NCBI RefSeq assembly: GCF_000723165.1
Contig: NZ_HG322949.1
Location: forward strand, 5,314,328 to 5,331,998
Direction: 5' to 3'
From: Janthinobacterium agaricidamnosum NBRC 102515 = DSM 9628
GTDB taxonomy: Bacteria > Pseudomonadota > Gammaproteobacteria > Burkholderiales > Burkholderiaceae_D
DNA length: 17,671 nt
Shown here: one piece after another, positions 1 through 7,857 of the stretch
How positions within the stretch are numbered: position 1 is the stretch's first letter
How the letters are laid out: each line of letters begins with the position of its first letter
Position numbers and translations under genes: made by a program
Notes under the pieces: generated by a model
What the model was told of the DNA's origin: nothing
Database searches by the model: none
Seen by the model: the letters and a program-made list of their open reading frames with translations, nothing else

Positions 1-67
1 ATTCTTCCTTAAAACAATGATTTAAATATGCGGCCGGAGCATTTCCCCGGCCGCAAAAATACAAAAA
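1..67 (-). promoter_or_regulatory. fusA-tuf spacer with hairpin and ribosome binding site
   Basis: This is the spacer downstream of fusA. It contains an 8-bp inverted repeat, GCGGCCGG (30-37) and CCGGCCGC (47-54), with a 9-nt loop. No T-run follows the stem on either strand, so it is not a classic intrinsic terminator. At the window edge the minus strand reads AAGGAAG, a good Shine-Dalgarno sequence for a gene starting just outside. In the str operon that gene is normally tuf (EF-Tu); this identity is inference from gene order. The hairpin could be an RNA processing or stability element between the two cistrons. Confidence 0.5.
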
Positions 68-2173
68 TTACTTAGCCTTCGAGGTAACGATAGCCTCGGT
101 GACATGCTTAGGAGCTTCAGCGTAGTGCTTGAATTCCATCGTGTAGGTCGCACGGCCTTGCGTTGCGGAACGCAGGGTGGTCGAGTAACCAAACATTTCC
201 GACAGAGGCACTTCGGCCTTGATGATCTTGCCGCCGCCGCCCGGGATTTCGTCCATGCCCTGCACCATACCGCGGCGGGACGACAGGTCGCCCATCACGG
301 TACCGGCGTAGTCTTCCGGCGTTTCCACTTCCACCGCCATCATTGGTTCCAGGATGACTGGAGCCGCTTTACGGCAACCGTCCTTGAACGCCATCGAAGC
401 AGCCATGCGGAACGCGTTTTCGTTCGAGTCCACATCGTGGTACGAACCGAAGAACAGCGTCACCTTGACGTCCACCACTGGGTAGCCGGCCAACACGCCG
501 GTGGTCAGGGTTTCGCGCACGCCTTTTTCTACCGCAGGGATGTATTCGCGAGGAACGGTACCGCCCTTGATCGCGTCAACGAATTCAAAGCCCTTGCCTG
601 GTTCTTGCGGTTCGATCTTCAACACCACGTGACCGTACTGGCCACGACCACCGGATTGCTTGACGAACTTGCCTTCGATTTCTTCGCAAACCTTGCGGAT
701 CGTTTCGCGGTAAGCCACTTGTGGCTTGCCGACGGTCGCTTCGACGCCGAATTCGCGCTTCATGCGGTCAACGATAATTTCCAGGTGCAACTCACCCATA
801 CCACCGATGATGGTCTGGCCCGATTCTTCGTCGGTTTTCACGCGGAACGAAGGATCTTCCTGTGCCAGGCGGTTCAGCGCCAGGCCCATTTTTTCCTGGT
901 CAGCCTTGGTTTTTGGTTCCACGGCCTGTTGAATCACAGGCTCAGGGAAGACCATTTTTTCCAGGGTGATGATCGAGGTCGGATCGCACAGGGTTTCGCC
1001 GGTGGTCACGTCTTTCAGGCCAACTGCCGCGGCGATGTCGCCGGCGCGCACTTCCTTGATCTCTTCACGCTGGTTGGCGTGCATCTGCAAGATGCGGCCC
1101 AGGCGTTCCTTGCGGCCTTTGACCGAGTTGTACACGGTGTCGCCCGAATTGACGGCGCCCGAGTACACGCGGAAGAAGGCCAGCTGGCCGACGAACGGGT
1201 CGGTCATGATCTTGAACGCCAGCGCCGAGAATTTCTCGTCGTCGGCTGCGCGGCGGGTCACTGGCTGCTCATCTTCGTCCAGGCCTTTGACCGAGGCGAT
1301 ATCCAGCGGCGACGGCAGGTATTCGATGACCGCGTCCAGCATGGCTTGCACGCCCTTGTTCTTGAAAGCGGTACCGCACATCATCGGCACGATCTCGGAA
1401 GCGATGGTGCGGTCGCGCAGCGCTTTCTTGATTTCGGCTTCAGACAGGTCGCCTTCTTCCAGGTACTTGTTCATCAGGTCTTCGGACGCTTCTGCAGCGA
1501 CTTCAACCATCTTCTCGCGCCACTCGGCGGCGGAAGCTGCCAGCTCGGCCGGGATTTCGACGTAGTCGAATTTCATGCCTTGCGAAGCGTCGTCCCACAG
1601 GATCGCTTTCATCTTGACCAGATCGATCACGCCCTTGAAGCCTTCTTCGGCGCCGATAGGAATCTGGATCAGGACCGGGTTTGCCTTCAGGCGAGCGCGC
1701 ATCTGCTCGTAGACCTTGAAGAAGTTCGCGCCGGTGCGGTCCATCTTGTTGACGAAGGCCAGACGTGGCACTTTGTACTTGTTAGCCTGGCGCCATACGG
1801 TTTCCGACTGTGGCTGCACGCCGCCGACTGCGCAGTAAACCATGCAAGCGCCGTCCAGCACGCGCATCGAACGTTCAACTTCAATGGTGAAGTCAACGTG
1901 GCCTGGGGTGTCGATGATGTTGATGTGGTGCTCAGGGAAGTTGTTAGCCATCCCTTTCCAGAAGCAGGTGGTCGCCGCGGAAGTAATCGTGATACCGCGC
2001 TCTTGTTCCTGCTCCATCCAGTCCATGGTGGCCGCGCCATCATGAACTTCACCGATCTTGTGGTTCACGCCCGTGTAGAACAGGACGCGTTCGGTGGTGG
2101 TGGTTTTACCTGCATCGATGTGAGCGGAGATACCGATATTACGGTAGCGCTCAATGGGGGTCTTGCGGGCCAT
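68..2173 (-). CDS. fusA: Elongation factor G
   Basis: Translational GTPase that drives ribosome translocation and, with RRF, ribosome recycling; cytoplasmic. The product is 701 residues, normal for EF-G. It starts [14 protein letters not shown]. The G1 loop AHIDAGKT is at residues 17-24, followed by the switch region [12 protein letters not shown]3 DTPGHVDF and G4 NKMDR. Domains II-V continue to the C-terminus VTSKAK. The frame stays open 25 codons further upstream, but the family N-terminus and an AGGA sequence 6 nt before ATG 2171-2173 fix this start. It is the third gene of the minus-strand rpsL-rpsG-fusA operon, 114 bp after rpsG. Identification is essentially certain. Confidence 0.98.
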   Translation of the reverse strand: MARKTPIERYRNIGISAHIDAGKTTTTERVLFYTGVNHKIGEVHDGAATMDWMEQEQERGITITSAATTCFWKGMANNFPEHHINIIDTPGHVDFTIEVERSMRVLDGACMVYCAVGGVQPQSETVWRQANKYKVPRLAFVNKMDRTGANFFKVYEQMRARLKANPVLIQIPIGAEEGFKGVIDLVKMKAILWDDASQGMKFDYVEIPAELAASAAEWREKMVEVAAEASEDLMNKYLEEGDLSEAEIKKALRDRTIASEIVPMMCGTAFKNKGVQAMLDAVIEYLPSPLDIASVKGLDEDEQPVTRRAADDEKFSALAFKIMTDPFVGQLAFFRVYSGAVNSGDTVYNSVKGRKERLGRILQMHANQREEIKEVRAGDIAAAVGLKDVTTGETLCDPTSIITLEKMVFPEPVIQQAVEPKTKADQEKMGLALNRLAQEDPSFRVKTDEESGQTIIGGMGELHLEIIVDRMKREFGVEATVGKPQVAYRETIRKVCEEIEGKFVKQSGGRGQYGHVVLKIEPQEPGKGFEFVDAIKGGTVPREYIPAVEKGVRETLTTGVLAGYPVVDVKVTLFFGSYHDVDSNENAFRMAASMAFKDGCRKAAPVILEPMMAVEVETPEDYAGTVMGDLSSRRGMVQGMDEIPGGGGKIIKAEVPLSEMFGYSTTLRSATQGRATYTMEFKHYAEAPKHVTEAIVTSKAK

Positions 2174-2259
2174 AATTATTCCTAAATCTTTTAATGGACA
2201 AAACCGAGCGCCATTTTTTGAGAAAAAAATGAGCCCGGCCTCGAACAACAGATAACAGT

Positions 2260-2277
2260 CAGGCCACGGAGGGCCTG
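2260..2277 (-). other. Small hairpin in the rpsG-fusA spacer
   Basis: A perfect 6-bp stem, CAGGCC and GGCCTG, with a 6-nt loop lies 10 bp past the rpsG stop codon. No T-tract follows, so it should not terminate transcription. It may only protect or space the cistrons. Confidence 0.3.
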
Positions 2278-2287
2278 CCCGATTTTA

Positions 2288-2758
2288 TTAGAAGCGGAAA
2301 TGCGAGAACGCTTTGTTCGCTTCAGCCATGCGATGGACTTCATCGCGTTTTTTCATGGCGCCGCCGCGGCTTTCAGCCGCTTCCATCAGCTCACCGCCGA
2401 GGCGTTGTGGCATGGATTTTTCGCTGCGCTTGTTCGCTGCTTCACGCAACCAGCGCATCGACAGGGCCATGCGGCGGACTGGGCGAACTTCGACCGGCAC
2501 CTGGTAGTTTGCACCACCGACGCGACGGGATTTCACCTCGACCAACGGCTTGGCGTTGTTGATTGCGGTGGCGAACACTTCCAATGGATCCTTGCCCGAT
2601 TTGGTGGCAATGTATTCAAAGGCGCGGTAGATGATGTTTTCAGCGACCGATTTTTTACCGGACAACATCAGCACGTTTACAAATTTAGCGACATCAGTGT
2701 TGCCGAATTTTGGATCTGGCAAAATTTCGCGTTTGGGTACTTCACGACGACGTGGCAT
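2288..2758 (-). CDS. rpsG: 30S ribosomal protein S7
   Basis: Primary 16S rRNA-binding protein that organises the 3' (head) domain of the 30S subunit. It has 156 residues, the standard bacterial length, beginning [19 protein letters not shown] and ending FSHFRF. The start ATG 2756-2758 has AAGGAATTGAT directly upstream on the minus strand. An ATG five codons further upstream is in frame but would place the ribosome binding site inside the gene. It is the middle gene of the str operon, 143 bp after rpsL. In E. coli S7 represses translation by binding the rpsL-rpsG spacer; whether this spacer does the same cannot be judged by eye. Confidence 0.98.
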   Translation of the reverse strand: MPRRREVPKREILPDPKFGNTDVAKFVNVLMLSGKKSVAENIIYRAFEYIATKSGKDPLEVFATAINNAKPLVEVKSRRVGGANYQVPVEVRPVRRMALSMRWLREAANKRSEKSMPQRLGGELMEAAESRGGAMKKRDEVHRMAEANKAFSHFRF

Positions 2759-2901
2759 ATCAATTCCTTTCAATCTTCAGTTGAGCGCGCGTTCTTCGCA
2801 CACTCGCGGACGACCATCATAGTCTTCCACTTACTCGACCAGATGCGGTCGACTACATTCACTTAGCTAGTTGCCACTGAGCGAAACTTTTTTAATGACG
2901 A

Positions 2902-3285
2902 TTACTTCTTGCCCGCTTTAGCACGCTTGGTACCGTACTTCGAACGCGCTTGCTTACGGTCTTTCACGCCTTGGGTATCGAGGGCGCCGCGAACCATGTG
3001 GTAACGCACACCCGGCAAATCCTTGACGCGGCCGCCGCGCAACAGCACAACACTATGCTCTTGCAGGTTATGGCCTTCACCGCCAATGTACGAAATGACT
3101 TCGAAACCATTGGTCAGGCGAACTTTAGCGACTTTACGCAGAGCCGAGTTAGGCTTCTTTGGAGTCGTGGTGTAAACACGTGTGCAAACGCCACGCTTTT
3201 GCGGGCTGTTTTCCAGCGCCGGCGATTTGCTTTTCACGGTCAGGGCGACGCGTGGATTGCGAATCAATTGATTGATGGTTGGCAT
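2902..3285 (-). CDS. rpsL: 30S ribosomal protein S12
   Basis: S12 sits at the decoding centre of the 30S subunit and affects accuracy and streptomycin response. The 127-residue product has the invariant segments [20 protein letters not shown] and [13 protein letters not shown]. Lysines at both usual streptomycin-resistance positions are wild type. The aspartate of KDLPG, the target of RimO methylthiolation, is present. The start is ATG 3283-3285 with the weak upstream match TTGGAT. It is the first gene of the operon and follows a leader of about 165 nt. Confidence 0.98.
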   Translation of the reverse strand: MPTINQLIRNPRVALTVKSKSPALENSPQKRGVCTRVYTTTPKKPNSALRKVAKVRLTNGFEVISYIGGEGHNLQEHSVVLLRGGRVKDLPGVRYHMVRGALDTQGVKDRKQARSKYGTKRAKAGKK

Positions 3286-3320
3286 CGTTATAAATCCAAC
3301 AAAATACTACGATTAATAAC

Positions 3321-3336
3321 CCGGGCGGCTGCCCGG
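3321..3336 (-). other. Hairpin in the rpsL leader
   Basis: A 6-bp GC stem, CCGGGC and GCCCGG, with a 4-nt loop lies 35 nt upstream of the rpsL start within the predicted 5' UTR. The minus strand continues GTTATTAATC rather than a T-run, so this is not a convincing attenuator. It could affect leader stability. Confidence 0.3.
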
Positions 3337-3459
3337 CGACTAAAACCTAGCCCCGATCCGCACTGCCATCGAGAGGCGCCGACAGCCACTCGCGAAGGAG
3401 CGGCCAAGCAAAGCCAAATGATGCGTAAACGATGTGCAGAATAAAATCGAGAACTCGCG

Positions 3460-3488
3460 AGTATAGGCTTTCAATTTCGTGGGGTCAA
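3460..3488 (-). promoter_or_regulatory. Sigma-70 promoter of the str operon
   Basis: On the minus strand TTGACC (3488-3483) is followed by a 17-bp spacer and TATACT (3465-3460). This gives 5/6 matches in each hexamer at the ideal distance. The predicted start is near 3453, after a GC-rich discriminator (CGCGAG), as is usual for ribosomal promoters under stringent control. The 3286-3646 gene-free stretch holds this promoter, the rpsL leader and the start region of the divergent gene. Confidence 0.8.
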
Positions 3489-3596
3489 TCAGTTTACCGC
3501 TTTTTGCCGCAAAAACAGGCAGATTGCGTTGCAAAAAAGCCATTGTGATGGCCTTGTCTATTTGCGCTGCCGGCCTGCCGCTGAGCCGTAAAAGGC

Positions 3597-3604
3597 TAGA
3601 TAAT
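3597..3604 (+). promoter_or_regulatory. Possible -10 element for the phosphoethanolamine transferase gene
   Basis: TAGATAAT lies 43 bp before the ATG at 3647, on the strand opposite the str promoter. No convincing -35 hexamer sits 16-18 bp upstream, so the promoter would be weak or activator-dependent. Confidence 0.3.
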
Positions 3605-3646
3605 AGCGGACAATTTTTTGCTGATCCTGACCTCTATCCCATCCTT

Positions 3647-5500
3647 ATGCGCCCTCTGCTCCGCCGCGGCAACCTGTTCGTGCTCCTGACTTACGCGCTG
3701 CTGTCGGCCGTGCCTTGGTTTCCCGTCGTGCTGGGCAAAAGCCCGGACCAGCCGTGGCGCATCGCCGGCATCGAGGCCATGGCCTGGATCGCCGCATGGG
3801 CCGTGTTCAAGCGTCCGGCCTGGTTTCACTGGCTGCTGATCCCGGCGTTTCTGGCGCTGCCGACCGAAATCTACCTGTTCACCTTCTACGGCCAGGGCAT
3901 CTCGACGCACCACCTGGGCATCATCGCCGAAACCAGCCCGAAGGAAGCGCTGGAATTCCTCGGCCAAAAAGTGTGGCTGATGCTGGGCGTGATGCTGGCC
4001 GTGATCGCCTGGTGGCTGCTGACCTGGCGCCTGGTGCGCCACAACCGCGACCTGGACTGGTCCGCCGCGCCGCGCGTGGCGGCCCTGGCCGCGCTGGCCA
4101 TCGTCGCGGCCGTCTGCTGCTACGGGGTGGAATTCGGCATCCAGGCCACGCCGCGCGCTTCAGCCGCCGTGTCGGCATCCGCGTCCACCGCGGCGACAGC
4201 CAGCGCGTCCGACGAAGAGGAGGAGGACGATGACAGCGAGCCCGGCGCCGATCGCACCGGCTGGCGGTGGACCCCGTTGCCGCACTGGGCCAGGCTGCCG
4301 TTCGACTTCAGCGCCTTCGGCAATTCCTGGCCGTTCGGCCTGATGGCGCGCGGCGTCGATTTCTACAAGGAGCGCAAATACCTGGCCGAACTGGGCGAAA
4401 AGAGCAGCACATTCACCTTCGGCGCGCGCCAGGCCAGCCCCAACCAGGAACCGGAAGTCGTCGTCATGGTGATCGGCGAATCGTCGCGCTACGACCGCTG
4501 GAGCCTGAACGGCTACCAGCGCGACACCAATCCGCTGCTCAGGCAGGAGAGCAACCTGGTCAGCATGAGCAACCTGATCACGGCGGTATCGGCGACCCGC
4601 TTGTCGGTGCCGGTGATCGTCTCGCGCAAGCCGGCCACCCAAAGCCTGAAAGACGGCTTCAGCGAAAAGTCCTTCCTGACCGCCTACAAGGAAGCCGGCT
4701 TTAAAACCTACTGGCTGTCGAACCAGATTTCCTTCGGCCAGTTCGACACGCCGGTGTCGGTATTCGCCAAGGAAGCCGACGTGGTGCAATTCCTCAACCT
4801 GGGCGGCTTCACCAACAATTCCAATTTCGACCAGATCCTGTTCGACCCGCTGAAAAACGCGCTGGCCGACCCGGCGCCGAAAAAGCTGATCGTGCTGCAC
4901 TCGCTGGGTAGCCACTGGAATTACAGCCACCGCTATCCGCAATCGTTCGACAAATGGCAGCCGTCGCTGTTCGGGGTCGACAATCCGGTCTACACCGACA
5001 CCAGGATCAAGCCGCAGCTCAACAATAGCTACGACAGCTCGATCCTGTACACCGACTGGTTCCTGGCGCACGTCATCGACACGCTGAAACAGCGCCGGCA
5101 ACTGACATCGATGATGTACGTGGCCGACCATGGCCAGACGTTATATGACGGCACGTGCCGGCTGGCCTTCCACGGCCACAACACGCAATACGAATTCCAC
5201 GTGCCGGCGCTGGTCTGGTATTCCGACCAGTACCAGCAGCGCTACCCGGACAAGATCGGGCAATTGAAGCGCCACCGCCAATCGCGCCTGTCGACCGAGA
5301 ACGTGTTCCACACCCTGCTCGACCTGGGCAACATCCATTACGGCGGCGAGCGGCTGCAATGGAGCTTCGTCAATCCGGCGTTCAAGCAGCACAAGCGCTA
5401 CGTCGACAGCTACGGCTGGACCAATTACGACAACGCCGTCATCAAGGGCGATTGCCACGAAGTGATCGACAAGAACAAGCCGCTGGCGCAGGACAAGTAA
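3647..5500 (+). CDS. Phosphoethanolamine transferase-family membrane enzyme
   Basis: Inner-membrane enzyme with a periplasmic sulfatase-fold domain. The family moves phosphoethanolamine from phosphatidylethanolamine to lipid A, LPS core or periplasmic glycans. The 617-residue product has about five N-terminal membrane segments (roughly 9-29, 38-54, 58-80, 108-128, 143-163). An Ala/Ser then acidic linker follows (167-203, with DEEEEDDDSE). The catalytic domain starts with VMVIGESSRYDRW. S279 sits where EptA-type enzymes have the nucleophilic Thr. Metal ligands appear as E278, D494-H495 (ADHGQ) and H509/H511 (FHGH). ATG 3647 was chosen because TM1 begins soon after it. The frame is open to 3479, and no good Shine-Dalgarno sequence precedes 3647. 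The acceptor cannot be told from sequence. It converges with the next gene, 34 bp apart. Confidence 0.85.
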   Translation: MRPLLRRGNLFVLLTYALLSAVPWFPVVLGKSPDQPWRIAGIEAMAWIAAWAVFKRPAWFHWLLIPAFLALPTEIYLFTFYGQGISTHHLGIIAETSPKEALEFLGQKVWLMLGVMLAVIAWWLLTWRLVRHNRDLDWSAAPRVAALAALAIVAAVCCYGVEFGIQATPRASAAVSASASTAATASASDEEEEDDDSEPGADRTGWRWTPLPHWARLPFDFSAFGNSWPFGLMARGVDFYKERKYLAELGEKSSTFTFGARQASPNQEPEVVVMVIGESSRYDRWSLNGYQRDTNPLLRQESNLVSMSNLITAVSATRLSVPVIVSRKPATQSLKDGFSEKSFLTAYKEAGFKTYWLSNQISFGQFDTPVSVFAKEADVVQFLNLGGFTNNSNFDQILFDPLKNALADPAPKKLIVLHSLGSHWNYSHRYPQSFDKWQPSLFGVDNPVYTDTRIKPQLNNSYDSSILYTDWFLAHVIDTLKQRRQLTSMMYVADHGQTLYDGTCRLAFHGHNTQYEFHVPALVWYSDQYQQRYPDKIGQLKRHRQSRLSTENVFHTLLDLGNIHYGGERLQWSFVNPAFKQHKRYVDSYGWTNYDNAVIKGDCHEVIDKNKPLAQDK

Positions 5501-5534
5501 TGCGGGAATATAGCGGCGTCAGCCGATATGGCTC

Positions 5535-6236
5535 TTAAAACCAGTGCTGGCGCAGCACATTCTTTTTCTCCTGACTAATGCCAAGCTGCTGGCACATGGC
5601 ATCGACGACTTGCGAAAACTCCTGTGGCGTGCCGGCGAAGACCGTTGGGAAGTTGCGCACGCTATTGATGCAGTGATCGGCATTTTGCGCCAGTTGCCCC
5701 CGGGAAAAAAACATTTGCTTATAGGTTGGCTCGATGATCGTTTTGCGGTCCGCACTGACCAGGAAAAAGTGCGTTTCATTGTTGGCGTTGCGGTCCATTT
5801 TGGCATAGCCGCCGCTATTTAAATGGTTGGCATTCATGTGTGCCAGCAATGCATCGGACACCACACCGCAATACCCTTTCCTGATGTGCAGCACAGCTTT
5901 CTTTTCATTGGAGTTATATGGCGGTGGTGCGCCATATTGCTGCATCATCGCCTCTTCTTCCGCCATCATATTTTGCAAATAATTACCGGCAACGTTATTC
6001 AAACCATCCTGGAAAGCCACCCGCGCCTGATTCGGATCCTGCGGCCCGCGCGGTGCATAGGATCGCATGATGCGATGCTGATTACTTCTCGAGGAGCTAT
6101 GTCCTGGCGGCGCGCTGTGATGAGCTGATGGCGCATGAGAAGAAGGCGTCGTAGTGGAATTGGAAGCTGCCGGTGCGGCGCCCCCAGCATAAAAATAGGC
6201 TGGATTATTATTTGAAACGGGAATGTTATTTGGCAT
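5535..6236 (-). CDS. Orphan protein, candidate type III effector with papain-like motif
   Basis: I do not recognise a named family. The product has 233 residues. Residues 1-66 lack Asp and Glu, and 10 of the first 50 are Ser; Asn, Pro, Ala and His are also frequent. This resembles type III secretion leaders and gives no Sec signal or membrane segment. A possible catalytic core follows: GYCGVVSDALL (C123), ETHFFLV (H156) and TIIEPTYKQMF (E169). This order and the H-x12-E-P pattern recall papain-fold enzymes such as the Pasteurella toxin C3 deamidase (Cys1165-His1205-Asp1220) and C58 effectors (HxnD-P-N), but Glu replaces Asp. Base composition is visibly AT-richer than the flanks, suggesting transfer. 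The hrp box at 6271-6298 points to HrpL-type control. Start ATG 6234-6236 has a weak Shine-Dalgarno. The effector role and catalytic activity are inference. Confidence 0.7.
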   Translation of the reverse strand: MPNNIPVSNNNPAYFYAGGAAPAASNSTTTPSSHAPSAHHSAPPGHSSSRSNQHRIMRSYAPRGPQDPNQARVAFQDGLNNVAGNYLQNMMAEEEAMMQQYGAPPPYNSNEKKAVLHIRKGYCGVVSDALLAHMNANHLNSGGYAKMDRNANNETHFFLVSADRKTIIEPTYKQMFFSRGQLAQNADHCINSVRNFPTVFAGTPQEFSQVVDAMCQQLGISQEKKNVLRQHWF

Positions 6237-6270
6237 ATTCTCGGCTTTCGGAAAAAGGAGGCATATAAAC

Positions 6271-6298
6271 TAAGTGGAGACACAATTGGAATGGTTCC
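6271..6298 (-). promoter_or_regulatory. hrp box (HrpL-type ECF sigma promoter)
   Basis: On the minus strand GGAACC (6298-6293) is followed by 15 bp and CCACTTA (6277-6271). This matches the established HrpL-dependent promoter consensus GGAACC-N15/16-CCACNNA at every defined base of that form. Its downstream end is 34 bp before the ATG at 6236, a normal distance for a start site and short leader. It faces the candidate effector gene. Confidence 0.75.
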
Positions 6299-6364
6299 AT
6301 CTCCGTAAAACCACACACCGCCCGGTACGTCCATTGCATCAAATACCTATTTCAGCGGACCAAA

Positions 6365-6398
6365 TCCGGACATGCCGGACACGCGCGGACAGTGGACA
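6365..6398 (+). promoter_or_regulatory. GGACA repeat cluster, possible activator binding site
   Basis: GGACA occurs four times, beginning at 6368, 6377, 6387 and 6394. The first two form the dyad TCCGGACATGCCGGA (6365-6379). The cluster lies about 65-98 bp upstream of the predicted sigma-54 transcription start, a usual place for enhancer sites of NtrC-type activators. The response regulator encoded at 11188-12537 is the natural candidate; this is inference. The rest of the 6237-6487 spacer holds the hrp box and the sigma-54 promoter. Confidence 0.45.
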
Positions 6399-6436
6399 CG
6401 AAATAAATTTCTCTGTTAAATCAACCATTTAAAACA

Positions 6437-6452
6437 TGGCATGATTAATGCT
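6437..6452 (+). promoter_or_regulatory. Sigma-54 (-24/-12) promoter of the export operon
   Basis: TGGCATGATTAATGCT fits the consensus TGGCACG-N4-TTGCW: GG at 6438-6439, exactly 10 bp, then GC at 6450-6451. The predicted start is near 6463, 25 nt before the first gene. The operon itself encodes a sigma-54-dependent activator, which makes the match more credible than the motif alone. Confidence 0.7.
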
Positions 6453-6487
6453 TAGAAAGAAATATCTTCCCACCACACGCCCTCGAC

Positions 6488-7756
6488 ATGATCCGCGACA
6501 CTTCTTCTCAAGACGCCGTAATGACCGCCCCGGCCGAACAGCATCGTAAAAAATACGCCATCTGGATTGCCGCGGCGGCCGTGCTGATCGCCGCCTCCGC
6601 GCTGCTGTTCCATGCGTGGCGCAACAGCCAGCATTCCGTCAACCTGTCGCGCCTGCGCATCGCCGAAGTCGGGCGCGGCACGCTGATCCGCGACGCCGCC
6701 GTCAACGGCCGGGTGGTGGCGGCGATCAGCCCGACGCTGTATTCGACCACGGTGGCCACCGTGACCTTGAAAGCCAAGGCCGGCGACACGGTCAAGAAAG
6801 GCGATATCCTGGCGCTGCTGGAATCGCCCGACCTGAGCGATGCGCTGAAACGCGAACAATCGACGGTGCAGCAGCTGGAAGCGGAAGTGGCGCGCCAGCA
6901 GATCCTGGCGCGCAAACAAAAGCTGGTGGCGCGGCGCGACGCCGACACCGCCGAGATCGACCGCCTGTCGGCCCAGCGCACGCTGGAACGCTATGAAAGC
7001 GTGGCCCAGGTCGGCATCATCGCCAAGATCGATTACCAGAAGGCCAAGGATGCGCTGAACTCGGCCCAGATCCGCAGCAAGCAAGCGTCGCAGGCGGCCG
7101 AACTGGAAGGCGAGGACGTCGCGCTGGCGCTGAAAACCAGGACCAGCGAACTGGAACGGCAGCGCCTGAGCCGCGACAATGCGCAGCGCCGGGTCGACGA
7201 ACTGACGGTGCGCGCGCCGGTCAACGGCTTCATCGGCACGCTGTCGGTGGCCAACCGCAGCGTGGTGCAAGCCAATACCGCGCTGATGACGCTGGTCGAC
7301 CTGTCGCAACTGGAAGTCGAACTGGAAGTGCCGGAAACCTATGTCGCCGACATCGGCCTCGGCATGAGCGCGGAAATCGAAACGGGCGCCATCAAGGCCA
7401 CCGGCAAGCTGTCGGCGCTGTCGCCCGAAGTGGTCAAGAACCAGGTGCTGGCGCGCGTGCGTTTCAATGGCGCGCAGCCGGCCGGCCTGCGCCAGAACCA
7501 GCGCGTCTCGGCGCGTTTGCTGATCGATGAAAAACCGAATGTGCTGCTGCTGGCGCGCGGCCCCTTCCTGGAAGCCGAAGGCGGCCGCTTCGCCTACGTG
7601 GTGCGCGATGGCGTGGCGATCCGCACGCCGGTCAGGATCGGCGCCACCAGCGTGTCGGCGGTCGAAATCCTGGGCGGCCTGAAACAGGGCGACCAGGTGG
7701 TCATTTCCGGCACAGACACCTTCGAGAACGCCGCCCGCGTCTCGCTGAACCAGTAA
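6488..7756 (+). CDS. Periplasmic adaptor (HlyD/MacA-type) of an ABC exporter
   Basis: Membrane fusion protein that links an inner-membrane ABC transporter to an outer-membrane channel. The 422-residue product has a short cytoplasmic N-terminus and one membrane anchor (about 22-42). The first lipoyl half follows (about 65-115, with GDTVKKGDILALLES). A long charged, Gln-rich coiled-coil hairpin spans about 115-235. The second lipoyl half starts VRAPVNGFIGTLSV near 240, then come the beta-barrel and membrane-proximal domains. ATG 6488 is the first in frame; ATG 6521 is an alternative, and neither has a clear Shine-Dalgarno. It is the first gene after the sigma-54 promoter, 101 bp before the ATPase. 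No outer-membrane factor gene is in the window, so a shared TolC-like channel is likely. The substrate is unknown. Confidence 0.85.
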   Translation: MIRDTSSQDAVMTAPAEQHRKKYAIWIAAAAVLIAASALLFHAWRNSQHSVNLSRLRIAEVGRGTLIRDAAVNGRVVAAISPTLYSTTVATVTLKAKAGDTVKKGDILALLESPDLSDALKREQSTVQQLEAEVARQQILARKQKLVARRDADTAEIDRLSAQRTLERYESVAQVGIIAKIDYQKAKDALNSAQIRSKQASQAAELEGEDVALALKTRTSELERQRLSRDNAQRRVDELTVRAPVNGFIGTLSVANRSVVQANTALMTLVDLSQLEVELEVPETYVADIGLGMSAEIETGAIKATGKLSALSPEVVKNQVLARVRFNGAQPAGLRQNQRVSARLLIDEKPNVLLLARGPFLEAEGGRFAYVVRDGVAIRTPVRIGATSVSAVEILGGLKQGDQVVISGTDTFENAARVSLNQ

Positions 7757-7857
7757 GCGCGCCTAAAAAACGTCCATGGCGGCGTTGCATTGCCCTGAAC
7801 GTTCTGTTGACGCTCCAGACCAATTTTCTTACCACATTCATTCACCGGAGTCCCGCC

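Noticed and set aside
30..54. GC-rich hairpin after fusA as a terminator
   Set aside because: No T-run after the stem on either strand, and tuf is expected to be co-transcribed.
104..2185. Long open frame (693 codons) on the plus strand opposite fusA
   Set aside because: It is the antisense shadow of a GC-rich, strongly conserved gene; its protein is low-complexity (Phe/His/Arg-rich) with no recognisable motif.
4160..5131. Open frame of 323 codons on the minus strand inside the transferase gene
   Set aside because: Shadow of the transferase coding strand; no ribosome binding site or domain.
5501..5534. Bidirectional terminator between the convergent transferase and effector-candidate genes
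   Set aside because: Only 4-bp stems (CGGC/GCCG, AGCC/GGCT) and no T-runs; too weak to call.
7757..7857. Separate promoter before the ABC ATPase (TTGACG at 7807)
   Set aside because: No -10-like hexamer 16-18 bp downstream (TACCAC only); the genes are probably one operon.
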